NCBI GenBank assembly: GCA_035315885.1
Contig: DATFXM010000104.1
Location: 1 to 61,347 of the forward strand
DNA: 61,347 nt
Direction: 5' to 3'
Source of the DNA: DATFXM01 sp035315885
Lineage (GTDB): Bacteria > Acidobacteriota > Blastocatellia > UBA7656
Under the pieces are notes generated by a model. That model was not told the origin of the DNA. It saw only the letters and a list, made by a program, of their open reading frames with translations, and did not search any database. Positions 9,403 to 18,007 of the stretch are shown piece by piece; within the stretch, counting starts at the first letter, position 1, and the number at the start of each line of letters is the position of its first letter. The translations under genes were made by a program, and so were the position numbers.

Positions 9403-10516
9403 ACCAATAATGCCGGAAAAGTTGGCGATGTCGGCGCCGGACATAGACGAATCGGACATCAGCGCAGTTATCGCGGTGCTGCGGTCTGGCAGGCTTGCGC
9501 TCGGTCCAAAGTCCGAAGAGCTCGAACGAGCGGTGGCGGATTATGTCGGCGCGCGTCACGCAGTGGCAGTCAGCTCCGGGACCGCGGCACTGCACGTGAT
9601 AGTGAAAGCCCTGGGCATCGGGCCGGGTGATGAAGTGCTGGTGCCTTCGTTCACTTTCGCGGGAAGCGTCAACGCGTTGCTGTATGAGGGGGCGACGCCG
9701 GTGTTCGTGGAAATCGAGAGTGAGACGTACAACCTCGATCCGTCCGACCTTGAGGCGCGGATTACACCTCGAACTAAGGCGATTATGGCAGTCGACGTAT
9801 TCGGGCACCCCTGCGAGTGGGATGAAATTCTGCGCGTAGCCGGCAGGCATGGGCTAAAGGTTATCGGCGATTCGTGCGAGGCGCTAGGTTCGGAGTATCG
9901 CGGGCGAAGGGTAGGAGCTTTGGGCGACGCGTCGGCCTTCGCGTTCTATCCGAACAAGCAGATCACTACTGGCGAAGGCGGCATTGTGGTTACGAACCGC
10001 GACGACGTGTACAACGATTGTCGGAGCCTGAGGAACCAGGGTCGCGGTGAAATGAGTGCGTGGCTCGAGCACGACCGGCTTGGCTACAACTACAGAATGG
10101 ATGAAATGTCTGCTGCGCTTGGCGTAAGCCAGATGAAAAGAATCGAGCACTTCCTGACGAAGCGAGAGGCAGTGGCGCAGAGGTACGATCGCCGGCTCGC
10201 GGAGTTGGCGTGTGTAAGCGTTCCTCACCGCAAGCCCGGGGTGAGGATGAGCAGGTTTGTCTACGTGATCACCCTGACCAAAGGAAGCGATCGCGATCTG
10301 GTCATGAGACGGATGGACGAACAAGGGATTTCGGTGCGTGGTTATTTCTCGCCCGTACATCTCCAGCCGTACATACGCGAGCGATTTGGGTATCGCGGAG
10401 GCGAGCTGCCGGTGACCGAGTCAGTGGCCAAGCGAACCATAGCTCTCCCGTTTCACAACAACCTTCGCGAGGCGGAGATTGAGAGAGTAGTCAGCGCGTT
10501 GAGGAGAAGTTGTTGA
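9392..10516 (+). CDS. PglE-like DegT/DnrJ/EryC1 sugar aminotransferase
   Basis: A 374-residue PLP-dependent aminotransferase. The start is set at 9392 (MKPKPIMPEK), because the longer reading from 9341 lies inside pglD. Family features are SSGTAALHV, PSFTFAGSVNAL, the GDSCEALGS segment and the Schiff-base lysine in FYPNKQITTGEGG. These enzymes transfer an amino group from glutamate to a 4-keto sugar nucleotide. It lies between PglD- and PglF-like genes, so UDP-4-keto-6-deoxy-GlcNAc is the most likely substrate, giving the UDP-4-amino sugar that PglD acetylates. Substrate is inferred from context. Confidence 0.9.
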   Translation: MKPKPIMPEKLAMSAPDIDESDISAVIAVLRSGRLALGPKSEELERAVADYVGARHAVAVSSGTAALHVIVKALGIGPGDEVLVPSFTFAGSVNALLYEGATPVFVEIESETYNLDPSDLEARITPRTKAIMAVDVFGHPCEWDEILRVAGRHGLKVIGDSCEALGSEYRGRRVGALGDASAFAFYPNKQITTGEGGIVVTNRDDVYNDCRSLRNQGRGEMSAWLEHDRLGYNYRMDEMSAALGVSQMKRIEHFLTKREAVAQRYDRRLAELACVSVPHRKPGVRMSRFVYVITLTKGSDRDLVMRRMDEQGISVRGYFSPVHLQPYIRERFGYRGGELPVTESVAKRTIALPFHNNLREAEIERVVSALRRSC

Positions 10517-10550
10517 GCCAGTCTTGAGTGCGGAAGGGGCGTAGTCCGGA

Positions 10551-12653
10551 ATGTTGGAATCCAAGTTGATTCAAGAACACAGCCGAACTGAGCTGTCATT
10601 GCAGGGAGTCGTTGGGTCCCCCCTTCACCCAACGGCGACCGCTCTGGCTACAACTCAGAACTCGGAGCGCAGAGTTCAATACTGGTGGTCCAGGTTGCTC
10701 AACCGCCGTACCCAGTTCCTGATGGATCTCATGGTCCTCACGGCCGCGTTCAGTCTGGCCTACGAGCTCAGGTTCGATTTCGATATTCCGCAGGAGAACT
10801 TTTTTCAAGCGCTCAGGCAGTTGCCTTACGTCGTAGCGATACAGTTCCTCGCGCTGACTATTTCTGGCGTCTATATGTTTGTCTGGCGCTTCGTCAGCAT
10901 CACCGAAGTGCGAGGCTTCATCAACGCCGCAAGCTGGTCGTTGATACCGGTGCTTGCACTGAGACTGGGAATACCGCCGTCATATCACCAGTGGCGAGTC
11001 CCCTTCTCGATTATCTTAGTTGATTCTCTGCTCGCGTTTGGCTCGGTGGTCGGCCTCAGAGTCCTGCGTCGCGCTCTTTATGAGCGTTACGAACGGCAGG
11101 CGAATGTCGAGCGCAGCAATGGTCCGCGAAAGCCGGTGTTGCTGATCGGCGCCGGCAGCGCGGGCATCCTCGCCGCGCGCGAAATCAGGGGTCGCGGGAA
11201 CACCGATCTAGAAATAAGAGCGTTCGTAGACGACGACCCTCATCTGCTGGGCTCGGTGATTCACGGAATAAAGGTCGCCGGGAGCACAAGTGATCTTCCC
11301 GCGCTGGTTCGGAGATACAAAGTAGATCACGTCGTTATCACCATCGCCGCCGCCTCCGGAGAGCAGATTCGGAGACTGGTGCAAATTTGCGAGAGGATCC
11401 CGGTGCGAGTTCGGATAATTCCTGGTCTTCATGAGTTGTTGCAAGGCCACGTGGAAGTCAGCCGAATTCGCGACATTCAGGTAGAGGATCTACTGGGCAG
11501 AGAAGCGGTTCGGTTGGACGAGCAGGCAATGGGCCGCTTCCTTGCAGGCCGTCGAGTCCTGGTGACCGGCGCGGGAGGCTCGATTGGATCGGAGCTTGCT
11601 CGACAGGTTGCCCGGTTTGGTCCGGCGTCCCTGCTGCTGGTGGAACGAGCGGAGTTTGCATTGTTCAACATCGATCGCGAGCTACGCGACCGATGGCCCG
11701 ACCTCGAGGTTGTGCCTCTTGTAGGAGACGTCGGCGACCGCACCCGGATGCGGTCTGTTTTTGCAGCGCACCGACCGCAACTCGTTATTCACGCCGCCGC
11801 CCACAAACACGTGCCCATGATGGAACACAACGCCGCCGAAGCCATCAAAAACAACGTGCTGGCGACTTACACTCTCGGTACCATAGCTGATGAGTTTAAG
11901 GTAGGCTCTTTTGTCCTTATATCGACTGACAAGGCGGTCAGGCCCAGTTCGGTGATGGGCGCATCGAAGCGAATAGCCGAGTTGGTCGTTCAGAATCTGA
12001 ACCGGCGATCGACCACCAGGTTTCTGGCCGTTCGATTCGGCAATGTGATCGGATCCGCGGGCTCGGTGATACCGATTTTCAGGGAACAGATTCGCAGGGG
12101 TGGACCGGTGACCGTTACTCATCCCGAGATGACGCGTTACTTCATGACAATTCCCGAAGCGGCGCAACTCGTCCTGCAAGCCGGAGCGCTGGGCCACGGC
12201 GGAGAAGTGTTCACGCTGGACATGGGCCAGCCGGTGAATATACTCGACCTTGCCAGAGACATCATAAAGTTGTCAGGACTTAGGCCTTATGACGACATTG
12301 ACATAGTGATGACCGGCATTCGTCGAGGCGAGAAGTTGTTCGAGGAACTCGATACAAGCGATGAATCTCTTTTGCCGACCGTGCATCCCAAGATTTTTGC
12401 GGCGCGAATAACGGATATGACAGAGAATGCGATGCTCGAAGTCATCGAGCGTCTGACGGTGATCTGCCAACGGGCTACGGAATCTGAGCTCCGAAGCTAC
12501 ATAAGCGGCCTGCTCCCTGAAGCCAGGCTGGAGCCGGCGCTTGATGCCGGATCGCAGGTGGAGCAGCGTCCGACGATACGTTCGGCAACTGGTGCCGCTC
12601 GATCGCAGGCTTACGCCGATATGGAGTCAATAACCGAAGTAGCAGTTAAATGA
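10551..12653 (+). CDS. Membrane-bound nucleotide-sugar 4,6-dehydratase (PglF/WbpM/CapD family)
   Basis: A 700-residue protein. After about 50 polar residues come four hydrophobic helices (roughly 55-180), then a first Rossmann-type domain (LIGAGSAGILAARE) and the catalytic short-chain dehydrogenase domain with NAD-binding TGAGGSIGSELARQ near residue 338. The active site reads SSVMGASKR, the Met-x3-Lys form found in membrane dehydratases where the classical enzymes have Tyr-x3-Lys. The family converts UDP-GlcNAc to UDP-4-keto-6-deoxy-GlcNAc, the first step to bacillosamine-type sugars. Its stop overlaps the rfbC start (ATGA). Confidence 0.9.
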   Translation: MLESKLIQEHSRTELSLQGVVGSPLHPTATALATTQNSERRVQYWWSRLLNRRTQFLMDLMVLTAAFSLAYELRFDFDIPQENFFQALRQLPYVVAIQFLALTISGVYMFVWRFVSITEVRGFINAASWSLIPVLALRLGIPPSYHQWRVPFSIILVDSLLAFGSVVGLRVLRRALYERYERQANVERSNGPRKPVLLIGAGSAGILAAREIRGRGNTDLEIRAFVDDDPHLLGSVIHGIKVAGSTSDLPALVRRYKVDHVVITIAAASGEQIRRLVQICERIPVRVRIIPGLHELLQGHVEVSRIRDIQVEDLLGREAVRLDEQAMGRFLAGRRVLVTGAGGSIGSELARQVARFGPASLLLVERAEFALFNIDRELRDRWPDLEVVPLVGDVGDRTRMRSVFAAHRPQLVIHAAAHKHVPMMEHNAAEAIKNNVLATYTLGTIADEFKVGSFVLISTDKAVRPSSVMGASKRIAELVVQNLNRRSTTRFLAVRFGNVIGSAGSVIPIFREQIRRGGPVTVTHPEMTRYFMTIPEAAQLVLQAGALGHGGEVFTLDMGQPVNILDLARDIIKLSGLRPYDDIDIVMTGIRRGEKLFEELDTSDESLLPTVHPKIFAARITDMTENAMLEVIERLTVICQRATESELRSYISGLLPEARLEPALDAGSQVEQRPTIRSATGAARSQAYADMESITEVAVK

Positions 12654-13204
12654 AACGCATTGAAACAACGCTGCCCGGCGTCGTGTTGATAGAGCCCGAC
12701 GTCTTTGGAGATGCTCGCGGATTCTTTCTCGAAAGCTACAACGAGCGAAAGTTTCTTGACCTTGGAATCTCCGATCGATTCGTTCAGGACAATCACTCGC
12801 GTTCCGTGAGAGGCACGTTGAGGGGCTTGCACTACCAGGTTGAGCACCCCCAAGCCAAGCTCTGCAGAGTGGTGCAAGGCGAAGTCCTCGACGTTGTGGT
12901 GGACATTCGCCCCGGCTCGCCGACGTTTGGCCGCCACGAAAGGGCTCTGCTCTCGGCTGAGAACCGTCGCCAGATCTACATACCCGCGGGGTTGGCCCAC
13001 GGATTTCTGGTTCTGTCCGAGGCAGCCGAGTTCCTCTATAAGTGCAGCGACTTTTACTACCCGGAGCTGGAGCGGGGAATAGCCTGGGACGACCCGGACC
13101 TCGGGATCGACTGGGGCATCCAACGCCCGATCCTGTCCGGACGCGACAGCCGGCATCCGCGGTTGGCAGAAGTAAACAGAGCCGATCTGCCCCACCTTAC
13201 CTAA
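12650..13204 (+). CDS. rfbC: dTDP-4-dehydrorhamnose 3,5-epimerase
   Basis: A 184-residue cupin of the RmlC family, of normal length. Diagnostic segments are DARGFFLESYNERKF, QDNHSRSVRGTLRGLHYQ (the catalytic His is in the LHYQ part), VVVDIRPGSPTFG and IPAGLAHGFLVLS. The enzyme epimerises C3 and C5 of dTDP-4-keto-6-deoxyglucose on the way to dTDP-L-rhamnose. It overlaps the dehydratase by four bases and so ends the glycan operon. RfbA, RfbB and RfbD are not in this window and must be elsewhere if rhamnose is made. Confidence 0.93.
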   Translation: MKRIETTLPGVVLIEPDVFGDARGFFLESYNERKFLDLGISDRFVQDNHSRSVRGTLRGLHYQVEHPQAKLCRVVQGEVLDVVVDIRPGSPTFGRHERALLSAENRRQIYIPAGLAHGFLVLSEAAEFLYKCSDFYYPELERGIAWDDPDLGIDWGIQRPILSGRDSRHPRLAEVNRADLPHLT

Positions 13205-13216
13205 CTGACATTTCTG

Positions 13217-13245
13217 TTGACATTTAAAGACTTGTTTCTTATTCT
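13217..13245 (+). promoter_or_regulatory. Predicted sigma70-type promoter for the FecR-like gene
   Basis: TTGACA at 13217-13222 is separated by 17 bases from TATTCT at 13240-13245. The -35 box is perfect and the -10 matches four of six. It lies just after rfbC and about 47 bases before the ATG at 13292, so it would start a new transcription unit there. Confidence 0.55.
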
Positions 13246-13291
13246 GGGCCGGAGTTTGTCCTGAGTTACCCCCCTTTCATTGGAGGACCGT

Positions 13292-13957
13292 ATGGGTTGG
13301 ATTTCGAGTTGGACGAAGAATTGTGTCAGGAGCTTGACCGCGAAAGGAAGCGCGAGGGTATATGCCAGCTTGGCGTTGGCAGTGGTTCTGGCAACGGTGT
13401 TCGGTTTGAGTTCTTTTGCGGCGGCTGACACCCCGCGGCCTGATGCCGATCCGGTACTGGCAGAAGAATGCAGCGGGTCACTAACGATAAATGGCGGCTC
13501 CGTAAGCGTTAACGGAAACGACGTGCAGACCGGAGCTACCATCCTGACTGGCAGCATCGTTGCGACCAGCTCGAACGGGCACGCGATGATCGACTTCGGT
13601 CCGGTGGGCAAACTCGAGTTAGGGACTGGGACTACGGTGACCGTGACCTGTTTAGGAAGGATTGTCCACGTTCGGTCCAATTGTTCCAGGACATTTGTGA
13701 AGGTCAGAGTTGGGAAGGTAGACGTAACCCAGCCCAAAGTCGAGTCGATCGAGGCCGGCAAGGAAGAGGAGTACAAGGACTCTGTTGAAGCGACAGCGGC
13801 TACGGGCACGGACTGGCTGGTTGACTGCCAGCGCAAAAAGCCTGTCGCGTATATCGGGCCGGGAATCGCAGCCTTGATTGGTCTTGGAACGGTCGTTGCC
13901 GTAGGTGTGAAAGATGGAGGGCACGATCGGCCAGAGCCTACTAGTCCAATTAAGTGA
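13292..13957 (+). CDS. Exported FecR-like protein with C-terminal hydrophobic helix
   Basis: About 221 residues from the ATG at 13292, which has GGAGG five bases upstream; the longer reading starts at a TTG. A long signal sequence (about residues 20-42, ending SSFAAADT) is followed by a FecR-like beta domain (NGGSVSVNGNDVQTGATI, then a GHAMIDF segment), a Cys-containing region and a C-terminal hydrophobic stretch (PGIAALIGLGTVVAVGV) before a short polar tail. FecR-type domains occur in envelope proteins as well as in sigma-factor regulation. No sigma factor is next to it. Function is unknown; a cell-envelope role is likely. Confidence 0.7.
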   Translation: MGWISSWTKNCVRSLTAKGSARVYASLALAVVLATVFGLSSFAAADTPRPDADPVLAEECSGSLTINGGSVSVNGNDVQTGATILTGSIVATSSNGHAMIDFGPVGKLELGTGTTVTVTCLGRIVHVRSNCSRTFVKVRVGKVDVTQPKVESIEAGKEEEYKDSVEATAATGTDWLVDCQRKKPVAYIGPGIAALIGLGTVVAVGVKDGGHDRPEPTSPIK

Positions 13958-13993
13958 TCTGGGTCGGAACGACCAGCAGCTAATGTTTCTCTT

Positions 13994-14018
13994 CGCCCCG
14001 GCAGGAAAAACCGGGGCG
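13994..14018 (+). terminator. Rho-independent-like terminator after the FecR-like gene
   Basis: A perfect 8-bp GC-rich stem, CGCCCCGG and CCGGGGCG, around a 9-base loop, followed within a few bases by GTGTTTT. It lies 37 bases after the stop at 13957. The weak T tract lowers confidence. Confidence 0.65.
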
Positions 14019-14058
14019 TCGTGTTTTAGCGCTCAGCGCCCAAACCTTTGGGAAACGA

Positions 14059-14331
14059 ATGGCTGATCAGTATTGTCCGGCGTGCGGATTGCGACTACTT
14101 CGTTCCCGGTCGCACAGCTTCGGCGAAAGAATAATCAAGCTCTTCAGCTCCTACCGCACATATCGCTGTCACGAATGCGGCTGGCGTGGGTGGATGCGCC
14201 CCAACGCAACCGTAGTCAACGGCCGGGGCCCCAGCGCGAAGGCCATTCTCAGCGTCATCGTCACTCTAATCGTAACTGCCCTTCTCGCGCTTTATCTTGT
14301 GGAGCGACTGGCCGATTTCGGCTTGCGATAA
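14059..14331 (+). CDS. Small zinc-ribbon membrane protein
   Basis: A 90-residue protein with two CxxC knuckles (CPACG at the N-terminus and CHECG near residue 35), typical of a zinc ribbon, a basic linker, and one C-terminal transmembrane helix (ILSVIVTLIVTALLALYLV). The reading frame is preferred over the overlapping one because it keeps the paired cysteines and a clean membrane helix. I do not recognise a specific family. It stands between the FecR-like and the VirB9-like genes on the same strand, so a shared envelope role is possible but unproven. Confidence 0.65.
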   Translation: MADQYCPACGLRLLRSRSHSFGERIIKLFSSYRTYRCHECGWRGWMRPNATVVNGRGPSAKAILSVIVTLIVTALLALYLVERLADFGLR

Positions 14332-14461
14332 CCGCCCGGTTTTCCTCTTGATAGGCCGCTCGTGATTCTGCAAGAATACGCGTTGCGCGACGTTGCTCCC
14401 GTCGTTGATCCTTACGCCCTTTAAGAAAAACGATTCCGATCGTTCTATTGGAGAATAGAAG

Positions 14462-15499
14462 TTGAAAGTCCTGTTAGCCGCATTAGCGATGCTGGCGTGG
14501 TCTATATCCTTCCCTGTCCGCGCTCAGTCTCTGGTTACGACACTGACTCTGGGCCCCGATCAGATAGGACTCGTCAGAACGGCTCAGGGCATTACTACTA
14601 GAATCACTTTTTCCGAACCGGTGATCGAGATCGTTTGCGGCGACCTCTACGATGCAAGCAGTGGAAAAGGAAGCTTCGTCGTTCAACGGAGCGGAACCTC
14701 CGATAAGCCGGGCAACGACGTTTTCATAAAGCCAATCGCAGCCAAAGGAATGAGCAACCTGTTCGTCACCACCGGAGATGCTCATCGCCGAACCTTTAAT
14801 TTTGATTTGAAGATCGTCTCGGGGGATCAGGCGCATCGCGTAGTGAATGTAATCGACGCGACGCCGCGTTCGTCTCCCCCAGACCCGGGGCCGGGCGGCG
14901 GCGGAGACCCGCGTTCGTCTGAGCCCGAGAAGACTAAGGCACAACCCGACCTCGACCGGTTGAAGAATCAAGCCGAAGAGCAAGCCCGACAAAAAGGGGC
15001 TGAGATATTACGCAATGCTCAACAGCAGGCCGATCGAAAAATCGCCGAAGCTGAAGCGAGGCTCACCGAAGCGAACGCCCGCGCGGATCACGAAACCGAA
15101 GCCCGATTTATAAGAGCAATGATGCTCGGCGTCAGAGAGCAGCGTATTGCGAAGCCGAAAGTTGTCGCTCGCAGGGCCACTCTCTCGCTCGACCCCCGCG
15201 TCTTGACGTTTGATGATCGCACCTATGTTCGATACACGATTCAAAACAGTGGCCCTGAAGACTTCAATTTTGGCTCCATTGCGCTTGAGGTCGAAGGCGA
15301 CAAAGGCGCGCACCCCCTCACCGCCGAGGTCAATCAGAGCAAGCCTGAAAACAAGCTCTTGAAAGATGAAACCTTGTCAGGCGTGATCGTGTTCGACGCG
15401 AGGCTTCTGGGACAACGAGATCGTGTTACACTCTACCTCCGCGCTGAAGACGGCGGCGAGATAGCCCGGATCCTCGTGCTGCAGCCGGAGTCGAAATAA
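14462..15499 (+). CDS. Exported protein with VirB9/TrbG-like N-terminal domain and coiled coil
   Basis: 345 residues from a TTG start with GGAG about eight bases upstream; the signal peptide ends near VRAQS. Residues about 28-125 resemble the N-terminal domain of VirB9/CagX/TrbG, with GLVRTAQGITTRITF, then FIKP and SNLFVTT and an aromatic-rich strand. A proline/glycine linker (about 140-150) is followed by an Ala/Gln/Glu-rich coiled coil (about 165-220) and a C-terminal beta-rich domain of unknown type. No other type IV secretion genes are near, apart from a transglycosylase just downstream. The VirB9 likeness comes from reading motifs and needs a profile search. Confidence 0.6.
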   Translation: MKVLLAALAMLAWSISFPVRAQSLVTTLTLGPDQIGLVRTAQGITTRITFSEPVIEIVCGDLYDASSGKGSFVVQRSGTSDKPGNDVFIKPIAAKGMSNLFVTTGDAHRRTFNFDLKIVSGDQAHRVVNVIDATPRSSPPDPGPGGGGDPRSSEPEKTKAQPDLDRLKNQAEEQARQKGAEILRNAQQQADRKIAEAEARLTEANARADHETEARFIRAMMLGVREQRIAKPKVVARRATLSLDPRVLTFDDRTYVRYTIQNSGPEDFNFGSIALEVEGDKGAHPLTAEVNQSKPENKLLKDETLSGVIVFDARLLGQRDRVTLYLRAEDGGEIARILVLQPESK

Positions 15500-15531
15500 A
15501 AGGTACGAGAACAGAGAATTCAGAAGTACAG

Positions 15532-16281
15532 ATGGGCAGACTCTTCTCAACAATTCTCATTGTCGCGGCGTTGTCAGTTTGGGCGAGCGCCCAGCAACAA
15601 CCCATGTCTCCTCCGGAGAAATCGCCGGTTCCATTAAGGGTGAGCGACGCCGATCCTGGAAATCGAACTGAGGCTGAGAAAAAGAAGACCGGGGACGAGA
15701 AAGTTGCGAACAAGATCCTCGTACCCACAACGCTTGCCGGACATCACATATCCTCCGGGAATCCTGCAATCGATTTGCTGGTTCAGGAAGCAGCCAGCAG
15801 AAACGGCCTCGACCCGTGCCTGATAATCTCGGTGATGCGAGCGGAGTCGGGCTTCAATAAGTCCGCGATTTCTCCAAAGGGAGCGTCGGGGTTGATGCAG
15901 TTGATGCCCGAGACTGCTGCGCGCTTCGGCGTGAGAAACATCTTTGACCCTCGCGAGAATATTCTGGGCGGCGCGACTTACCTGCGATGGCTGCTTGATC
16001 GCTTTGGAGGTGACGTGAGACTCGCGCTTGCGGGTTATAACGCAGGGGAAGGTTCGGTAGAAATATACGGCAATCGTATTCCACCGTTCCTCGAGACTCA
16101 GAACTACGTTCGCACCATCTACACCAAATACAGCACGCTTCACCTGGGCCGAACTGCCACGACTCCGGTGTCCGCTGAAGCCGCGGCTCCGCTGCCAAAG
16201 ACCTCCCCTTCCGAGAACGTTCCTACCTACAATCAAATAATTCGGTTTACATCCTCGAGCGGCGATAAGTCCGGCAAGTGA
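15532..16281 (+). CDS. Lytic transglycosylase (SLT domain)
   Basis: A 249-residue exported protein with a signal peptide ending near SVWASAQ, a polar linker, and a C-terminal SLT domain (about residues 80-195). The catalytic glutamate is in SVMRAESGFN, followed by the GLMQLMPETAARFG and YNAGEGSVE motifs. It would cleave peptidoglycan glycan strands in the periplasm. It begins 32 bases after the VirB9-like gene. VirB1-type transglycosylases make passages for secretion machines, so a shared role with that protein is conceivable. After the stop there is a short GGCAAGTGAA direct repeat. Confidence 0.88.
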   Translation: MGRLFSTILIVAALSVWASAQQQPMSPPEKSPVPLRVSDADPGNRTEAEKKKTGDEKVANKILVPTTLAGHHISSGNPAIDLLVQEAASRNGLDPCLIISVMRAESGFNKSAISPKGASGLMQLMPETAARFGVRNIFDPRENILGGATYLRWLLDRFGGDVRLALAGYNAGEGSVEIYGNRIPPFLETQNYVRTIYTKYSTLHLGRTATTPVSAEAAAPLPKTSPSENVPTYNQIIRFTSSSGDKSGK

Positions 16282-16333
16282 AGCCGACAAGTGAAGTTCG
16301 GCAAGTGAACAGCGCCGCGCGGATGAACTGGAC

Positions 16334-16412
16334 GAACGAACTCGACTAACGAACCTCGACTAACGAAACTCGACTAACGAACCTCGACTAACAAACCCGA
16401 ACTAACAAACCC
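16334..16412. repeat. Short tandem repeat, period about 15 bases
   Basis: Five to six imperfect copies of CTCGACTAACGAAC between the convergent 3' ends of the transglycosylase and oxidoreductase genes. No spacers, so not a CRISPR. It is the main content of this 154-base gap. Confidence 0.8.
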
Positions 16413-16435
16413 GCCGGCATCGCGGCGCTGTGAGC

Positions 16436-17413
16436 TCAGCGATCCAGATTTACGCGCTCGCCCGATTTGACCGCCTCGTAAACCGCTTCTACCAACTCCA
16501 CCGACTTCAAGCCATCCTCAGCCGTGACTGCAGGCGGCTTCCCTTCGATTGCTGAATCAACAAAGGCTCGATCTTCCTGTACGTATCCCCATTTCTCTTC
16601 CTTCGAGAGAAGGTGCATCGTCCTTGTGCTGCTGCTTCCGTCGAGAGCCTCGCTTGTTGTGATGCTCTCCATCTCCCGCGTCACGACGGTCGAGTGATGG
16701 CAGAACACTTCTATGCGTTCAAACGGGAAGAGCCAGCTGGCGTCGGATGACGAGGCGAGTGTCGCGTGAAAACCGCTTGCGAACTTCAGCAGTACCGAGA
16801 AATCATCGACTTCCGCGTACTCGTGCCGTGACCCCACCGCATCGATCTGCCTCACCTCCCCGAAAAGAAACCGCATCATGTCGAACATATGAATCGTAGT
16901 CTCGAACAAGAATCCGCCCGTCGTTTCCGGGTCCGCTACCCACGGCGGGTTAATCAACTCCCCGCGGTTCATTTTGATGTGAGCGGAATGCGCGGGCCCG
17001 CGCTTTTCCAACGTTTCTTTCAACGCGACGTAAACGGGTGCGAATCGCCTGTTGTGCCCGACTTGAAACACCGCCGGCGAACTCTTCGCACTGGCTACGA
17101 TTTTCCGGGCCTGTTCGACGCCGGTAGCCATCGGCTTTTCGCAGAAGACATGCTTGCCGTTCTTAAGCGCCTCCAACGCGAGCTCCGTGTGCCGCGTGTT
17201 AGGCGTAGCGATGTACAGCGCGTCTACCTTATCCAATAAATTATCGGCCGATTCAGTTGCCAGCGCTCCCGCGGATTGAGCCAGACGGACGGCGCGTTCC
17301 GAAACTACGTCGTAGACCGCGGCTACAGCGACACGTTCGTCTCTCGCAAGAATCGATGCGTGCACGTTGCCGATGTAGCCGGCGCCGGCGATGCCAACTC
17401 TGAGTTTGGCCAT
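16436..17413 (-). CDS. Gfo/Idh/MocA family oxidoreductase
   Basis: A 325-residue NAD(P)-dependent oxidoreductase with an N-terminal Rossmann fold (GIAGAGYIGNVHASIL) and the EKPMATG lysine motif near residue 95, followed by the alpha/beta C-terminal domain (GGFLFETTIHMFDMMRFLFG). The family includes inositol 2-dehydrogenases and sugar dehydrogenases. It is the last of three minus-strand genes: sugar isomerase-like (18832), GNAT (17985), then this one. The pairing with an IolE/IolI-like TIM barrel suggests a polyol or sugar substrate. The specific substrate is unknown. Confidence 0.9.
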   Translation of the reverse strand: MAKLRVGIAGAGYIGNVHASILARDERVAVAAVYDVVSERAVRLAQSAGALATESADNLLDKVDALYIATPNTRHTELALEALKNGKHVFCEKPMATGVEQARKIVASAKSSPAVFQVGHNRRFAPVYVALKETLEKRGPAHSAHIKMNRGELINPPWVADPETTGGFLFETTIHMFDMMRFLFGEVRQIDAVGSRHEYAEVDDFSVLLKFASGFHATLASSSDASWLFPFERIEVFCHHSTVVTREMESITTSEALDGSSSTRTMHLLSKEEKWGYVQEDRAFVDSAIEGKPPAVTAEDGLKSVELVEAVYEAVKSGERVNLDR

Positions 17414-17490
17414 AACTGGGAAACTGTATCAGCCGAATTGCCGAGGCGCGAGGGCCTTTCAAGTAGCTCCTCGTCTCATCTCAACGCGCG

Positions 17491-17985
17491 TCACTCGGTA
17501 CCTGTGATCTTGCTCCTGCGCTCCAGCAGCACTACGTCCCGCCATCTGTCGTCAGTTCTTCCTATACGTTCGCGCACTCCCACCACTCTGAAGTCGCATG
17601 CTTCATGAAGCCTCAAGCTGCCGGTGTTCTCCGGAAAGATGCCTGCCTGCAAGGTCCAGATACCATTCTTTTCCGAAGCATCGATCAAAGCCACAAGAAG
17701 TCCCAGTCCAACTCCATGTCGCTGATGCTGAGGCGATACGTACACGCTGACTTCCGCGACTCCCGAATAAACCTTTCGCGTGGATACCGGGCTCAACGCT
17801 GCCCAGCCGACCAGGTCTCCTTTCAGGCGTGCTACCAACCTCGCAAACGGCAGATGCCTGTCGTTCCACTCTTCCCACGAGGGCACACCAGTTTCGAACG
17901 TTGCGTCACCGGTGGCGATTCCGTCGAGATAAATCTGAGACACCGCAGGCCAATCCGCGGCATCCATCTGGTCTATCGAGATCAT
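17491..17985 (-). CDS. GNAT N-acetyltransferase, phosphinothricin acetyltransferase type
   Basis: A 164-residue GNAT enzyme. The acetyl-CoA binding motif A is EVSVYVSPQHQRHGVGLGLL around residues 78-97, followed by AGIFPENTGSLRLHEACDF, characteristic of the PAT/MnaT/YncA branch that acetylates free amino groups of amino acids or their analogues. Length is normal for the family. It starts 22 bases after the isomerase-like gene and precedes the oxidoreductase by 77 bases. The in vivo substrate cannot be told. Confidence 0.87.
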   Translation of the reverse strand: MISIDQMDAADWPAVSQIYLDGIATGDATFETGVPSWEEWNDRHLPFARLVARLKGDLVGWAALSPVSTRKVYSGVAEVSVYVSPQHQRHGVGLGLLVALIDASEKNGIWTLQAGIFPENTGSLRLHEACDFRVVGVRERIGRTDDRWRDVVLLERRSKITGTE

Positions 17986-18007
17986 GCTGATTCGTTAGAA
18001 GCGAAGG

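Noticed and set aside
13292..13957. PEP-CTERM sorting signal at the end of the FecR-like protein
   Set aside because: It has a C-terminal hydrophobic stretch, but the Pro-Glu-Pro lies after it and not before, so it does not fit the PEP-CTERM layout.
16334..16412. A terminator between the convergent transglycosylase and oxidoreductase genes
   Set aside because: The region is made of direct repeats and has no stable stem followed by a T tract.
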